From assembly GCA_030150135.1 (NCBI GenBank), contig JASLGO010000105.1:1-9025 (forward strand): a stretch of DNA of 9,025 nucleotides. The letters are read 5' to 3'. The position numbers and the translations under genes are program-made. This document shows positions 1-6,421 of the stretch, one piece after another; position 1 is the first letter of the stretch; every line of letters starts with the position of its first letter. The notes under the pieces are model-generated. The model saw only the letters and a program-made list of their open reading frames with translations. It made no database searches and was not told the DNA's origin. This stretch comes from Aquirhabdus sp. Lineage in GTDB: Bacteria; Pseudomonadota; Gammaproteobacteria; Pseudomonadales; Moraxellaceae.

Positions 1-557
1 TCGCCCTTACCTGTGACCACAGTAAAACCTAGTACCCATTGGGGGGTCATACCGTATTTGATGACTTTAAGCCCGCCGGCGTTGTTGCCGATTTTGCCAC
101 AAATCTGACTTGAACCCGCAGACGCAAAATCGACTGGATAATACAGCCCTTGCTCTTCGGCAAATTGTTGTAATTGTTCAGTGACCACACCCGCTTGGAT
201 ACGAACCATGCGATCCGCAGGCAAGAAATCAATCACTTTATTCATGCGATCAAGACTGACAACGATTTCGCCATTCGCGGCGACTGCGCCCGCAGATAAA
301 CCTGTACGACCACCACTTGGGGTAATCGCAACGCCGTATTCATTGGCAAGTTTCACAATCGCTTGCACTTCGGCGGTATTGGCAGGAAAAACCACAACCG
401 ACGGATTAGGCTCGAAATGTTTGGTCCAATCCTTACCCCATGTTTTTAAGGTATCGGAATCCAAATGCACACGATTTTCACCAACGGCTTGCTGTAATCC
501 AGCGATGAGCGCAGCGGGTAATTGCGGTGTCACAATATCAGAAGAAGCTATATTCAT
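1..557 (-). CDS. FAD-linked D-2-hydroxyacid dehydrogenase, probably D-2-hydroxyglutarate dehydrogenase (3' end outside window)
   Basis: The first 185 residues are present and the frame stays open to the window edge, so the C-terminal part is missing. Residues about 50-185 form the start of a GlcD-type FAD-binding domain (FAD_binding_4): TPSGGRTGLSAGAV at 79-92, a conserved NNAGG at 158-162 and VIKYG at 165-169, which are the usual pyrophosphate- and flavin-contacting loops. The family oxidises D-2-hydroxyacids (D-2-hydroxyglutarate, D-lactate, glycolate) and passes electrons to a flavin acceptor. D-2-hydroxyglutarate is favoured because serA lies head to head with it, a pairing known from Pseudomonas, where this enzyme removes the D-2-hydroxyglutarate made by SerA. 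The ATG at 557 is the only good start; AGG lies about 10 nt upstream. GlcD or D-lactate dehydrogenase remain possible because the substrate-defining C-terminal half is not seen. Confidence 0.85.
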   Translation of the reverse strand, partial: MNIASSDIVTPQLPAALIAGLQQAVGENRVHLDSDTLKTWGKDWTKHFEPNPSVVVFPANTAEVQAIVKLANEYGVAITPSGGRTGLSAGAVAANGEIVVSLDRMNKVIDFLPADRMVRIQAGVVTEQLQQFAEEQGLYYPVDFASAGSSQICGKIGNNAGGLKVIKYGMTPQWVLGFTVVTGKG

Positions 558-579
558 ATCTTGGAAAACCTATAACAGG

Positions 580-611
580 GGTAACGCAATAAAAGGTCGT
601 AATATGTTACC
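580..611. promoter_or_regulatory. Inverted repeats in the divergent FAD-dehydrogenase/serA promoter region
   Basis: GGTAAC at 580-585 and GTTACC at 606-611 are perfect 6-bp inverted arms 20 nt apart. Nested in the right half is a near-palindrome, GTAATATGTTAC (599-610). It lies between two divergent start codons, so it could be an operator shared by both genes. TAATAT at 600-605 resembles a -10 box for serA but has no convincing -35. The regulator is unknown, and the arms are short enough to be chance. Confidence 0.3.
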
Positions 612-613
612 AT

Positions 614-640
614 AGCCGCCTATTTTTTTGCTTTGCGGCT
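614..640 (+). promoter_or_regulatory. Possible leader hairpin upstream of serA
   Basis: AGCCGC (614-619) and GCGGCT (635-640) pair perfectly around a 15-nt T-rich loop and are followed by TTTTGCG. The hairpin ends 13 nt before the serA ribosome binding site (GAGGG, about 654-659). It could act as a weak attenuator or as a structured leader element if serA transcription starts upstream of it. The large loop and short U-run make it a poor intrinsic terminator. Confidence 0.3.
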
Positions 641-665
641 TTTGCGTTAATTTTGAGGGCACAAC

Positions 666-1898
666 ATGAGTCAGCAGTTTTCTTTGGAAAAAGACAAAAT
701 TCGTTTCTTGCTTCTGGAAGGCGTGCACCAAACCGCGCTGGACGAGCTGCATGCAAACGGCTACACCAACATTGATTATCGTAAAACTGCACTCGACGAA
801 GATGCGTTGATCGAAGCGATCAAAGATGTTCACTTCTTGGGTATTCGTTCACGTACTCACGTGACTGAAAAAGTCCTTGAAGCGGCTAACAAGCTGACTT
901 CCATTGGTTGTTTCTGTATTGGTACGAACCAAGTGGATTTGGACGCGGCAAGGGAACGTGGTATTCCAGTATTCAACGCGCCTTATTCAAACACCCGTTC
1001 AGTTGCTGAACTGGTACTTGGTCAATTGATCTTGTTACTCCGCGGCATTCCAGAAAAAAATGCACTGGTACATCGCGGCGGCTGGTCAAAATCTGCGGAA
1101 GGCTCATTTGAAGCACGCGGTAAGACTTTAGGTTTAGTCGGTTACGGCTCAATCGGTTCACAATTGTCTGTTTTGGCTGAATCACTCGGTATGAAAGTGA
1201 TTTACTTCGACGTCGTGACCAAGTTGCCACTCGGTAATGCACGTCAAGTTGCAACGATGGATGAATTGCTTGCATCATCTGATGTCGTGTCATTGCACGT
1301 TCCGCAATTGCCATCAACCAACAACATGATGACTGCTGAACAGTTTGCCAAAATGAAAAAAGGCTCAATCTTCATCAATGCAGCACGTGGTACTTGTGTT
1401 GTAATCGATGATTTGGCTGCTGCGATTGAAAGCAAGCACTTGGGCGGCGCGGCAATCGACGTGTTCCCGAAAGAACCGAAAGCGAACGACGAAGAGTTCC
1501 TGTCACCACTGCGTAAATATGACAATGTCATTTTGACTCCGCATATCGGTGGTTCAACGCTTGAAGCACAAGCAAACATCGGTTTGGAAGTTGCAGATAA
1601 ATTTGTACGTTACTCAGACACTGGCGCGACGATCACTTCTGTGAACTTTCCAGAAGTATCGATTCCACAGCAAGAAGGCACACATCGCCTGCTCCACATC
1701 CACAAAAACGTCCCTGGCGTACTGTCTGCGGTCAATACGTTGTTCGCACAAAGCAACATCAACATCGTGGCTCAAAGTCTGATGACCAAAGGTGATGTGG
1801 GTTATCTGGTGATGGACGTTGCAGGTAGTGATTCAGGTCGTGCATTTGAAAAACTGCAAGGCGTTGAAGGCACATTGCGCGTTCGCGTGTTGTACTAA
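666..1898 (+). CDS. serA: D-3-phosphoglycerate dehydrogenase
   Basis: SerA catalyses the first step of phosphorylated L-serine synthesis, oxidising 3-phosphoglycerate to 3-phosphohydroxypyruvate with NAD+; the E. coli enzyme also reduces 2-oxoglutarate to D-2-hydroxyglutarate. At 410 residues this matches the E. coli length. The NAD-binding Rossmann motif GYGSIG is at 159-164. The catalytic set is Arg241 (NAARG), Glu270 (PKEP) and His293 (TPHIGGST). A C-terminal ACT domain (about 340-410) keeps the serine-binding positions (HIHKN at 344-348, Asn366) and ends RVRVLY, so feedback inhibition by L-serine is expected. The start is fixed by GAGGG about 6 nt upstream of ATG. It is cytosolic, monocistronic, followed by its own terminator, and divergent from the FAD-linked dehydrogenase that probably removes its side product. 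Confidence 0.97.
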   Translation: MSQQFSLEKDKIRFLLLEGVHQTALDELHANGYTNIDYRKTALDEDALIEAIKDVHFLGIRSRTHVTEKVLEAANKLTSIGCFCIGTNQVDLDAARERGIPVFNAPYSNTRSVAELVLGQLILLLRGIPEKNALVHRGGWSKSAEGSFEARGKTLGLVGYGSIGSQLSVLAESLGMKVIYFDVVTKLPLGNARQVATMDELLASSDVVSLHVPQLPSTNNMMTAEQFAKMKKGSIFINAARGTCVVIDDLAAAIESKHLGGAAIDVFPKEPKANDEEFLSPLRKYDNVILTPHIGGSTLEAQANIGLEVADKFVRYSDTGATITSVNFPEVSIPQQEGTHRLLHIHKNVPGVLSAVNTLFAQSNINIVAQSLMTKGDVGYLVMDVAGSDSGRAFEKLQGVEGTLRVRVLY

Positions 1899-1913
1899 TC
1901 TGAATTGAAATGA

Positions 1914-1942
1914 AAAAGACCTCGCGCAAGCGGGGTTTTTTA
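1914..1942 (+). terminator. Rho-independent terminator after serA, possibly bidirectional
   Basis: CCTCGC (1920-1925) pairs with GCGGGG (1930-1935) around a GCAA tetraloop, with one T-G pair. The stem extends outward through A-U pairs into an A-run on the left and six Ts on the right. It starts 16 nt after the serA stop. Because A and T tracts flank both sides, it could also stop leftward transcription coming from the convergent reductase gene. Confidence 0.9.
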
Positions 1943-1952
1943 TTGCCCGCCA

Positions 1953-2090
1953 CATAGTTCACTGAGCTTGTCGAAGTGAACAGTTTCGCTCCCTCCATCT
2001 TACAAACCAATCTTGCTAAACGAGTTAAAGGCTTTCCATAATAAGATTTTTATAATATACCGCGCGTTTCGACAGGCTCAACGAGCTATG
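1953..2090. repeat. Pair of inverted 23-nt REP-like repeats (REPIN-like)
   Basis: The left copy (1953-1975, read on the minus strand) and the right copy (2068-2090, plus strand) agree at 19 of 23 positions around the core TTCGACARGCTCA. The left copy also sits in a small palindrome with perfect 7-bp arms, GTTCACT at 1957-1963 and AGTGAAC at 1975-1981. The pair is separated by 92 nt of unrelated sequence and lies between the ends of two convergent genes, a typical site for REP elements. TTCGACAAGCTCAGTGAAC-type motifs recur in many proteobacterial genomes. No transposase (RAYT) is in the window, so mobility is inferred only from the arrangement. Confidence 0.7.
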
Positions 2091-2108
2091 CAGTTCACTG
2101 GAAAAACC

Positions 2109-3125
2109 TTAAAACCCCTCCAACACAATCTTCCCTCTCGCCTTCCCACTTTCAATAAACGCATGCGCGCGACGTAGATTCTCCGCATTGATCTTGCCGA
2201 AATGATCAGCAAACGTTGTTTTCAAAACACCCTGATCAACCAACTCTGCCACTCGATTCAAAATATGATGTTGCTTGATCATATCCGCCGTTTCAAAAAA
2301 TGAGCGGGTAAACATATATTCCCAATGCAATGAAATCGACTTACGTTTGAGTAACTTAATATCAAGCGGCTTCATCGGATCATCAATCAACGCCAATCGA
2401 CCTTGCGGAGCAAGACATGCCGCAATCTCAGCAAAATGTTGATCCGTCTGATTGAGGCTGGCGACAAATGTCACCTCAGGAACCCCTATCCGCTTCAACT
2501 CCTCAGATAACGGCTTATGATGATCAATCACATGATGCGCACCCAAATTTTTAACCCACTCAGAAGTCTCAGGGCGTGAAGCTGTACCGATCACCGTCAA
2601 CCCTGTCAATTGCCGCGCAAGCTGAATCAAAATAGAACCAACACCGCCTGCCGCGCCCACAATCAATAACGTCTGACCTTGATTAATCTGTCCTTCTTCA
2701 ACCTGTAGCCGATCAAACAACAATTCCCAAGCGGTCACACTGGTTAATGGCAGTGCGGCAGCATGAGCAAAATCAAGATTCTGAGGCATCCGTCCAACAA
2801 GACGCTCATCCACAATTTGTCGCTCACTATTACTGCCAGCACGCATTAATGCACCTGCATACCACACGCGATCATTCGACTTAAATAAAGTCACTTTAGA
2901 GCCAACAGCTTGCACAATACCCGCCGCATCCCAGCCCAATACTTTATATTCACCAGTTGGCGGTGGCATATTTTTGCGGACTTTAGTATCAACAGGATTC
3001 ACAGAAACCGCATGCACGCTGACCAGCAAGTCATACTCGCCAACATCAGGCTCAGGCAGCACAATATCTTGTAACGACAACACATCATCAATCGCTAGAG
3101 ATTCTTGATATCCAACAGCTTTCAT
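2109..3125 (-). CDS. Zinc-independent medium-chain dehydrogenase/reductase (quinone oxidoreductase-like)
   Basis: This 338-residue protein belongs to the MDR superfamily, closest to the group annotated as 'zinc-binding alcohol dehydrogenase family' (TIGR02817 type). An N-terminal GroES-like fold (1-125) carries the signature SVNPVDTKVR (41-50) and LGWDAAG (63-69). The NADPH-binding Rossmann segment has AAGGVGS at 158-164. Despite the common family name, no zinc ligands are visible: the catalytic-site cysteine is replaced in the NPVD motif, the structural four-cysteine loop is absent, and the only cysteine is Cys237. Reduction of quinones or enones with NADPH is therefore likelier than alcohol oxidation. 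The ATG at 3125 is preferred over an in-frame ATG at 3146 because AGAGGA lies 6 nt upstream and the family starts MKAVGY. Substrate is unknown. Confidence 0.88.
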   Translation of the reverse strand: MKAVGYQESLAIDDVLSLQDIVLPEPDVGEYDLLVSVHAVSVNPVDTKVRKNMPPPTGEYKVLGWDAAGIVQAVGSKVTLFKSNDRVWYAGALMRAGSNSERQIVDERLVGRMPQNLDFAHAAALPLTSVTAWELLFDRLQVEEGQINQGQTLLIVGAAGGVGSILIQLARQLTGLTVIGTASRPETSEWVKNLGAHHVIDHHKPLSEELKRIGVPEVTFVASLNQTDQHFAEIAACLAPQGRLALIDDPMKPLDIKLLKRKSISLHWEYMFTRSFFETADMIKQHHILNRVAELVDQGVLKTTFADHFGKINAENLRRAHAFIESGKARGKIVLEGF

Positions 3126-3300
3126 GCGACATCCTCTGATTTTCATTCTTCAAGAACAACACTATGTATCAAAAACTTTCTTCGTGTTATTTTTCTTAAA
3201 ATGAAATAATTTGATATAGACTTTTGTTAGTCTTCAGTATTTAATTCAAGATTATTATAGCGTTTTTGTGACCTATCCAAATTTCAGATCGTGAGCAACC
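3126..3300. promoter_or_regulatory. AT-rich divergent intergenic region of reductase and TIR-like gene
   Basis: This 175-bp gap must hold both divergent promoters. It contains a small inverted repeat, AGACT (3218-3222) and AGTCT (3229-3233), and several -10-like hexamers such as TATTAT (3253-3258), but no -35/-10 pair with good spacing stands out. The TIR-like gene has only a weak ribosome site (GAG, 5 nt before its ATG), which would suit low basal expression of a potentially toxic effector. Confidence 0.3.
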
Positions 3301-4140
3301 ATGTATTATCAGATATTAATTGAAACAACCGAAAAAGTTGATGAATCTGATGCTAATAAACAATATTTTGAACTGGATCGGTCTAGCCTAGAAGATATTG
3401 AAACAAATATTGTTCTGCCCTATTTGCGTAAAGAAGAATTTGTCTTCTCAGGAAAATCTCTAAAATTCAAAGAAATAAAAAGAATTCTGATTAAAGAAAC
3501 AAGCAAAACAACTCATGAACTGTCCTTGCAAGAGAGCTCACGCGTGCCACATAGCACGATTCGTATCTCAGCAATAGACATTCTCAACTACAAAGAACAT
3601 GTTAAAGACATTACCACGACGGTTTTTAATAAAGCTTTGTCTGTTGTATTAGCAAAGAAAATTCCCACAACTCCTGCACCAATCCAACCAGAAACACCAT
3701 CATCTAGTCATGCAAAAGTGTTGCTCGTCCATGGTAGAGATCATTTTGCTAGGGATGCTGCTGTTAAATTCTTAGAAAAACTAGGAATTTCAACGATTAT
3801 TATTCACGAACAAATTCGTGGTGAAAAAAATATCATCGAAAAAATTGAAGAAAACCTGAATATCGGCTTTGCAATTATTCTTTACACACCAACCGGTTTA
3901 GAGCCGAAGCCTCGAGCGCATCAGAATATTGCCTTTGAACATGGTTATCTCATTGCAAAATTAGGTCGCCGTAAAGTATCCGCACTAGTGAAAGGAAATA
4001 CCGAGATCCCCAACCATATCCATGGTGTTGTGTACATTCCAATGGACGCACTCGATTCGTGGCAACTCGCCATGACCCATGAAATGATTCGCGCGGGTTA
4101 CAACCTCGATATCAGTCAGATTACATTTCCCACGATTTGA
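3301..4140 (+). CDS. TIR-like nucleotide-binding protein, probable NAD-degrading defence effector
   Basis: This 279-residue protein has two parts. Residues 138-265 form a TIR-like domain of the Pfam PF10137 type (CAP12/Pycsar effector TIR): VLLVHGRD (140-147), NIIEKIEEN (177-185) with Glu180 as the likely catalytic glutamate, a strand AIILYTPTG (191-199), RAHQNIAFEHGYLIAKLGR (205-223) and GVVYIP (242-247). Relatives cleave NAD+ when infection is sensed, killing or stalling the cell. Residues 1-120 form a mixed alpha/beta domain I do not recognise, joined by a Pro/Ser/Thr-rich linker (121-136); it may be the sensor or oligomerisation module. No signal peptide or membrane segment is visible, so it is cytosolic. 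No cyclase gene is adjacent. The first half is richer in A and T than neighbouring genes, suggesting transfer. NAD cleavage and defence are inferred from the family. Confidence 0.8.
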   Translation: MYYQILIETTEKVDESDANKQYFELDRSSLEDIETNIVLPYLRKEEFVFSGKSLKFKEIKRILIKETSKTTHELSLQESSRVPHSTIRISAIDILNYKEHVKDITTTVFNKALSVVLAKKIPTTPAPIQPETPSSSHAKVLLVHGRDHFARDAAVKFLEKLGISTIIIHEQIRGEKNIIEKIEENLNIGFAIILYTPTGLEPKPRAHQNIAFEHGYLIAKLGRRKVSALVKGNTEIPNHIHGVVYIPMDALDSWQLAMTHEMIRAGYNLDISQITFPTI

Positions 4141-4178
4141 GTCGCAGCGGATCAGTCAAAACACTTCACCTGCACAAG

Positions 4179-4751
4179 CTACCACAACTCGCCTTCACGC
4201 CACTCTGCGGATAAATCATCTGTAATGGTGATGTCTGGCGTTGTGATTAAGCGATAAATCATCACATCATCGTCTGGCGTTGGAATCAATTGGTCATTTT
4301 GGCGAATATAGAGATCACCTTGCCAAAGCTCCCATCCTAATCGTTCATAAAATTGAGAATCGGCGGGAGCCAAGGCAGCCAACTCATAATTCAAATCTTG
4401 GTGGAGTATTGCCTTTAACCCTTCTTTGTTTTGAATAAAACCGACCAAAAACCGCAACAACTGGGATGCCAAACCTTGTCCTTGTAACGCGGGTTCTGTC
4501 GCCACGTATTCAATATATGCTGTGGCCAATGGAACTGCACCATTTACGCTGAAATGACGATCGACCCATAACGCATGAGAAACAATGACTCCTGCATCAC
4601 GTCCAATCACATGATAAGCGGCTTTCAGATATTCATAATCACACCAAACATCTTCGCCATAGGCGCGCGTACATAAATCCTGAATGGATCGCAAATCAGC
4701 TTGTGATAATTCTTGGGCAGGAATGACTTCGAATTGGATCAGTCGTTGCAT
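4179..4751 (-). CDS. GNAT acetyltransferase resembling aminoglycoside 2'-N-acetyltransferases
   Basis: This 190-residue protein has a GNAT fold that would transfer acetyl from acetyl-CoA to an amine. The acetyl-CoA loop is LQGQGLASQLL (89-99), following the strand AYIEYVATEP (78-87), and FYERLGW (134-140) is the usual late GNAT motif. The overall layout and the C-terminus, TPDDD (158-162) and SAEWREGELW (181-190), closely recall AAC(2')-I enzymes, which end in D[WF]RxGDxW. That similarity is from memory, not an alignment, so aminoglycoside acetylation is a suggestion; many GNATs act on other amines. The ATG at 4751 is preceded by a weak AAGAAG site. It lies 60 bp downstream of the short TPM gene on the same strand, so it may be the last gene of that operon, and it converges with the TIR-like gene with a 38-bp gap. 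Confidence 0.78.
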   Translation of the reverse strand: MQRLIQFEVIPAQELSQADLRSIQDLCTRAYGEDVWCDYEYLKAAYHVIGRDAGVIVSHALWVDRHFSVNGAVPLATAYIEYVATEPALQGQGLASQLLRFLVGFIQNKEGLKAILHQDLNYELAALAPADSQFYERLGWELWQGDLYIRQNDQLIPTPDDDVMIYRLITTPDITITDDLSAEWREGELW

Positions 4752-4811
4752 TATTTTATCTTCTTATTTTTAAATATTTTAAAAGCCATTACATTGAAGA
4801 CAAAATGTGAT

Positions 4812-5369
4812 CTACAAAAAAATCGGCGCATTACTCAGCTCATTATCTTTATGATCATCCAAAATTTTATAAAACTCATTCAAAGTTGCTCCAATCAACT
4901 CCACACCTAACACAACACCATGCTGATGTGCGTTATCCGCTAGCTTTGTCGTCACTTGCTGGCAAATAGACTGCCATCGCATCGATTCAATTTTGCCATG
5001 AATCCCACGATCTGCAACGATTTCAACGCGATGTTCACAGAGATTGATATAGAGTAAAACACCACTATTTTGTTCAGTATCCCATACGCCCAATTGTGCA
5101 AACAAATCCCGCGCACGTCCGATTGTGCTTTGATACAGTGCTGTTTTCAGAGGTAAATGAGCTTCGATCACAACGCGAATCTCGCCAACATGACCAGTTT
5201 CTGCCGTTGTCACAGCATTTTCTATCGCCTTACGTGCCGCAGTGTCAAACTTTCGGTGAGTAAACCACGGCATATAAAAACATTGGCGCAACCAGCGCGC
5301 AAAATCAGCCCGATGTTCTTCGCGCTCAGGATGGCTTTGTACTTGTGAACTGAATGGATGATTTACCAT
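4812..5369 (-). CDS. Short TPM-domain protein (cytosolic)
   Basis: This 185-residue protein carries one TPM domain (PF04536) over about residues 40-170. GEIRVVIEAHLP (62-73), GVLLYINLCEHRVEIVADRGI (103-123) and a downstream helix match the family's beta-alpha core. It has no signal peptide or membrane segment; a hydrophilic N-terminus and an RWLRQCFYMPWFTHRKF stretch (25-41) precede the domain. Plant TPM proteins have been linked to photosystem II repair and phosphatase activity, but the bacterial role is unknown. Its ATG overlaps the end of the upstream TPM gene by 7 nt (ATGGTAA), so the two are almost certainly translationally coupled. Short TPM proteins commonly follow lemA and YgcG-like genes in Gammaproteobacteria. 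Confidence 0.88.
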   Translation of the reverse strand: MVNHPFSSQVQSHPEREEHRADFARWLRQCFYMPWFTHRKFDTAARKAIENAVTTAETGHVGEIRVVIEAHLPLKTALYQSTIGRARDLFAQLGVWDTEQNSGVLLYINLCEHRVEIVADRGIHGKIESMRWQSICQQVTTKLADNAHQHGVVLGVELIGATLNEFYKILDDHKDNELSNAPIFL

Positions 5370-6418
5370 GATCCCGACGCCCCTCCACCACCAAATGAAC
5401 CGCCACCACCACTGTAGCCGCCAAATCCTCCGCCTCGACCACCGCCACCCATGCCGCCAAACATGCTGAGAAATGGCAAAACTCCGACTAGAAGCAAGAC
5501 AAACACGACTCCGCCCAGCAACAAACTTGCGGCTAGTCCTGCACCTGTCATTAAACCAATCCCAACACCTGCCGCCGCCAATCCACCAGAACTCAGAACG
5601 CGGCCAAAGATCATTTGCGTGAATTGACCAATCACAACCAAGACAATCAACAGTAAAATGAAGTTTCCAGAGACAGCCCCACCTTGTGATTGTTGCTGAT
5701 TCTGTTGAGCTTTAAGTTGATCTGCTTCGGCTTTGGCCGTTTCTGGATCTTCTTGCAAAATTGAATCAATCCGATCAATACCCGCCTTTAACCCCGCGGC
5801 ATATTGACCTGTTTTAAATTGCGGTGTGATTTGTTCTCGGATGATGCGAGAAGCGATGATATCGGGAATAATACCTTCTAAACCGTAACCCGTCAGAATT
5901 TGTATTTTTCGATCCTGCGTCGCGACAACAATGAGCAGACCATTATCTCGTTTTGCATCGCCTAATTTCCAAGCGGTAAATACACGACCCGCATAATCAA
6001 AGATCGGTTCGCCTTGCGTACTCTTCACCAAAACCAACCCAATTTGTGCACGACCCGCATTGTGGATGGCGCGTAATTGGTCACTGAGTTGCTGATTATC
6101 TGCGGCGCTCAATACATTCGCCTGATCAATTACAGGCGCATTGAGCGTAGGCAATGTCAAAAGCTCGCCATTACCTGCATCAATTGCAGAAGGAGCCGCT
6201 GGAGTTACAGTAGCATTTGGCTGATTTGATGCAGAATTTGGTGGCAATGGCACAGGAATAATCTTCGGCAGCGGCGCAAGTGCCGTTGTTTTAGCAACGT
6301 TTGCAGCAACAACTGTATCTATCGCATCATCAGCAAATACAGACACACTGGTAAAACTCACCGCAATTCCCAGCAAACCTGCCAGAAACGAAGTTCTCGC
6401 TGCAACCGAGGCATTCAT
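5363..6418 (-). CDS. Exported, membrane-anchored TPM-domain protein (YgcG-like) with glycine-rich tail
   Basis: In order, this 351-residue protein shows a signal peptide (1-29, likely cut after SVFA), a Pro/Ala/Asn-rich spacer (about 45-90), a TPM domain (93-223) with DNGLLIVVATQDRKIQILTG (158-177) and YGLEGIIPD (178-186), a Gln-rich stretch (233-246), hydrophobic segments at about 252-272 and 277-319, and a Gly/Ser-rich tail ending ASGSW. This is the standard YgcG-like layout, with the TPM domain facing the periplasm and the tail following the last membrane segment. The tail is a hallmark of the family; its function is not established. Its start lies 3 nt after the lemA stop and its stop overlaps the next gene, making a coupled operon. 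A ribosome site is poor (AAGG ends 1 nt before ATG), which fits reinitiation after lemA. A role in envelope upkeep is an inference. Confidence 0.92.
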   Translation of the reverse strand: MNASVAARTSFLAGLLGIAVSFTSVSVFADDAIDTVVAANVAKTTALAPLPKIIPVPLPPNSASNQPNATVTPAAPSAIDAGNGELLTLPTLNAPVIDQANVLSAADNQQLSDQLRAIHNAGRAQIGLVLVKSTQGEPIFDYAGRVFTAWKLGDAKRDNGLLIVVATQDRKIQILTGYGLEGIIPDIIASRIIREQITPQFKTGQYAAGLKAGIDRIDSILQEDPETAKAEADQLKAQQNQQQSQGGAVSGNFILLLIVLVVIGQFTQMIFGRVLSSGGLAAAGVGIGLMTGAGLAASLLLGGVVFVLLLVGVLPFLSMFGGMGGGGRGGGFGGYSGGGGSFGGGGASGSW

Positions 6419-6421
6419 ACC

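Noticed and set aside
181..615. 144-residue plus-strand open frame
   Set aside because: It lies opposite the FAD-linked dehydrogenase, whose motifs are unmistakable; the plus-strand product has no recognisable domain.
973..1368. 131-residue minus-strand open frame inside serA
   Set aside because: Antisense shadow of serA with no ribosome site and no family features.
3301..4140. A complete CBASS, Pycsar or Thoeris operon around the TIR-like gene
   Set aside because: Neighbours on both sides are an MDR reductase and a GNAT enzyme on the opposite strand; no cyclase, STING, SMODS or second Thoeris gene is present.
4752..4811. AT-only inverted repeat (TTTTAAA/TTTAAAA) between the short TPM gene and the GNAT gene as a terminator
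   Set aside because: It has no GC pairs in the stem and no clear U-tract, so it would not be a stable intrinsic terminator.
4713..4910. Small plus-strand open frame across the GNAT start and the TPM end
   Set aside because: Low-complexity sequence, overlaps two convincing genes on the other strand and has no ribosome site.
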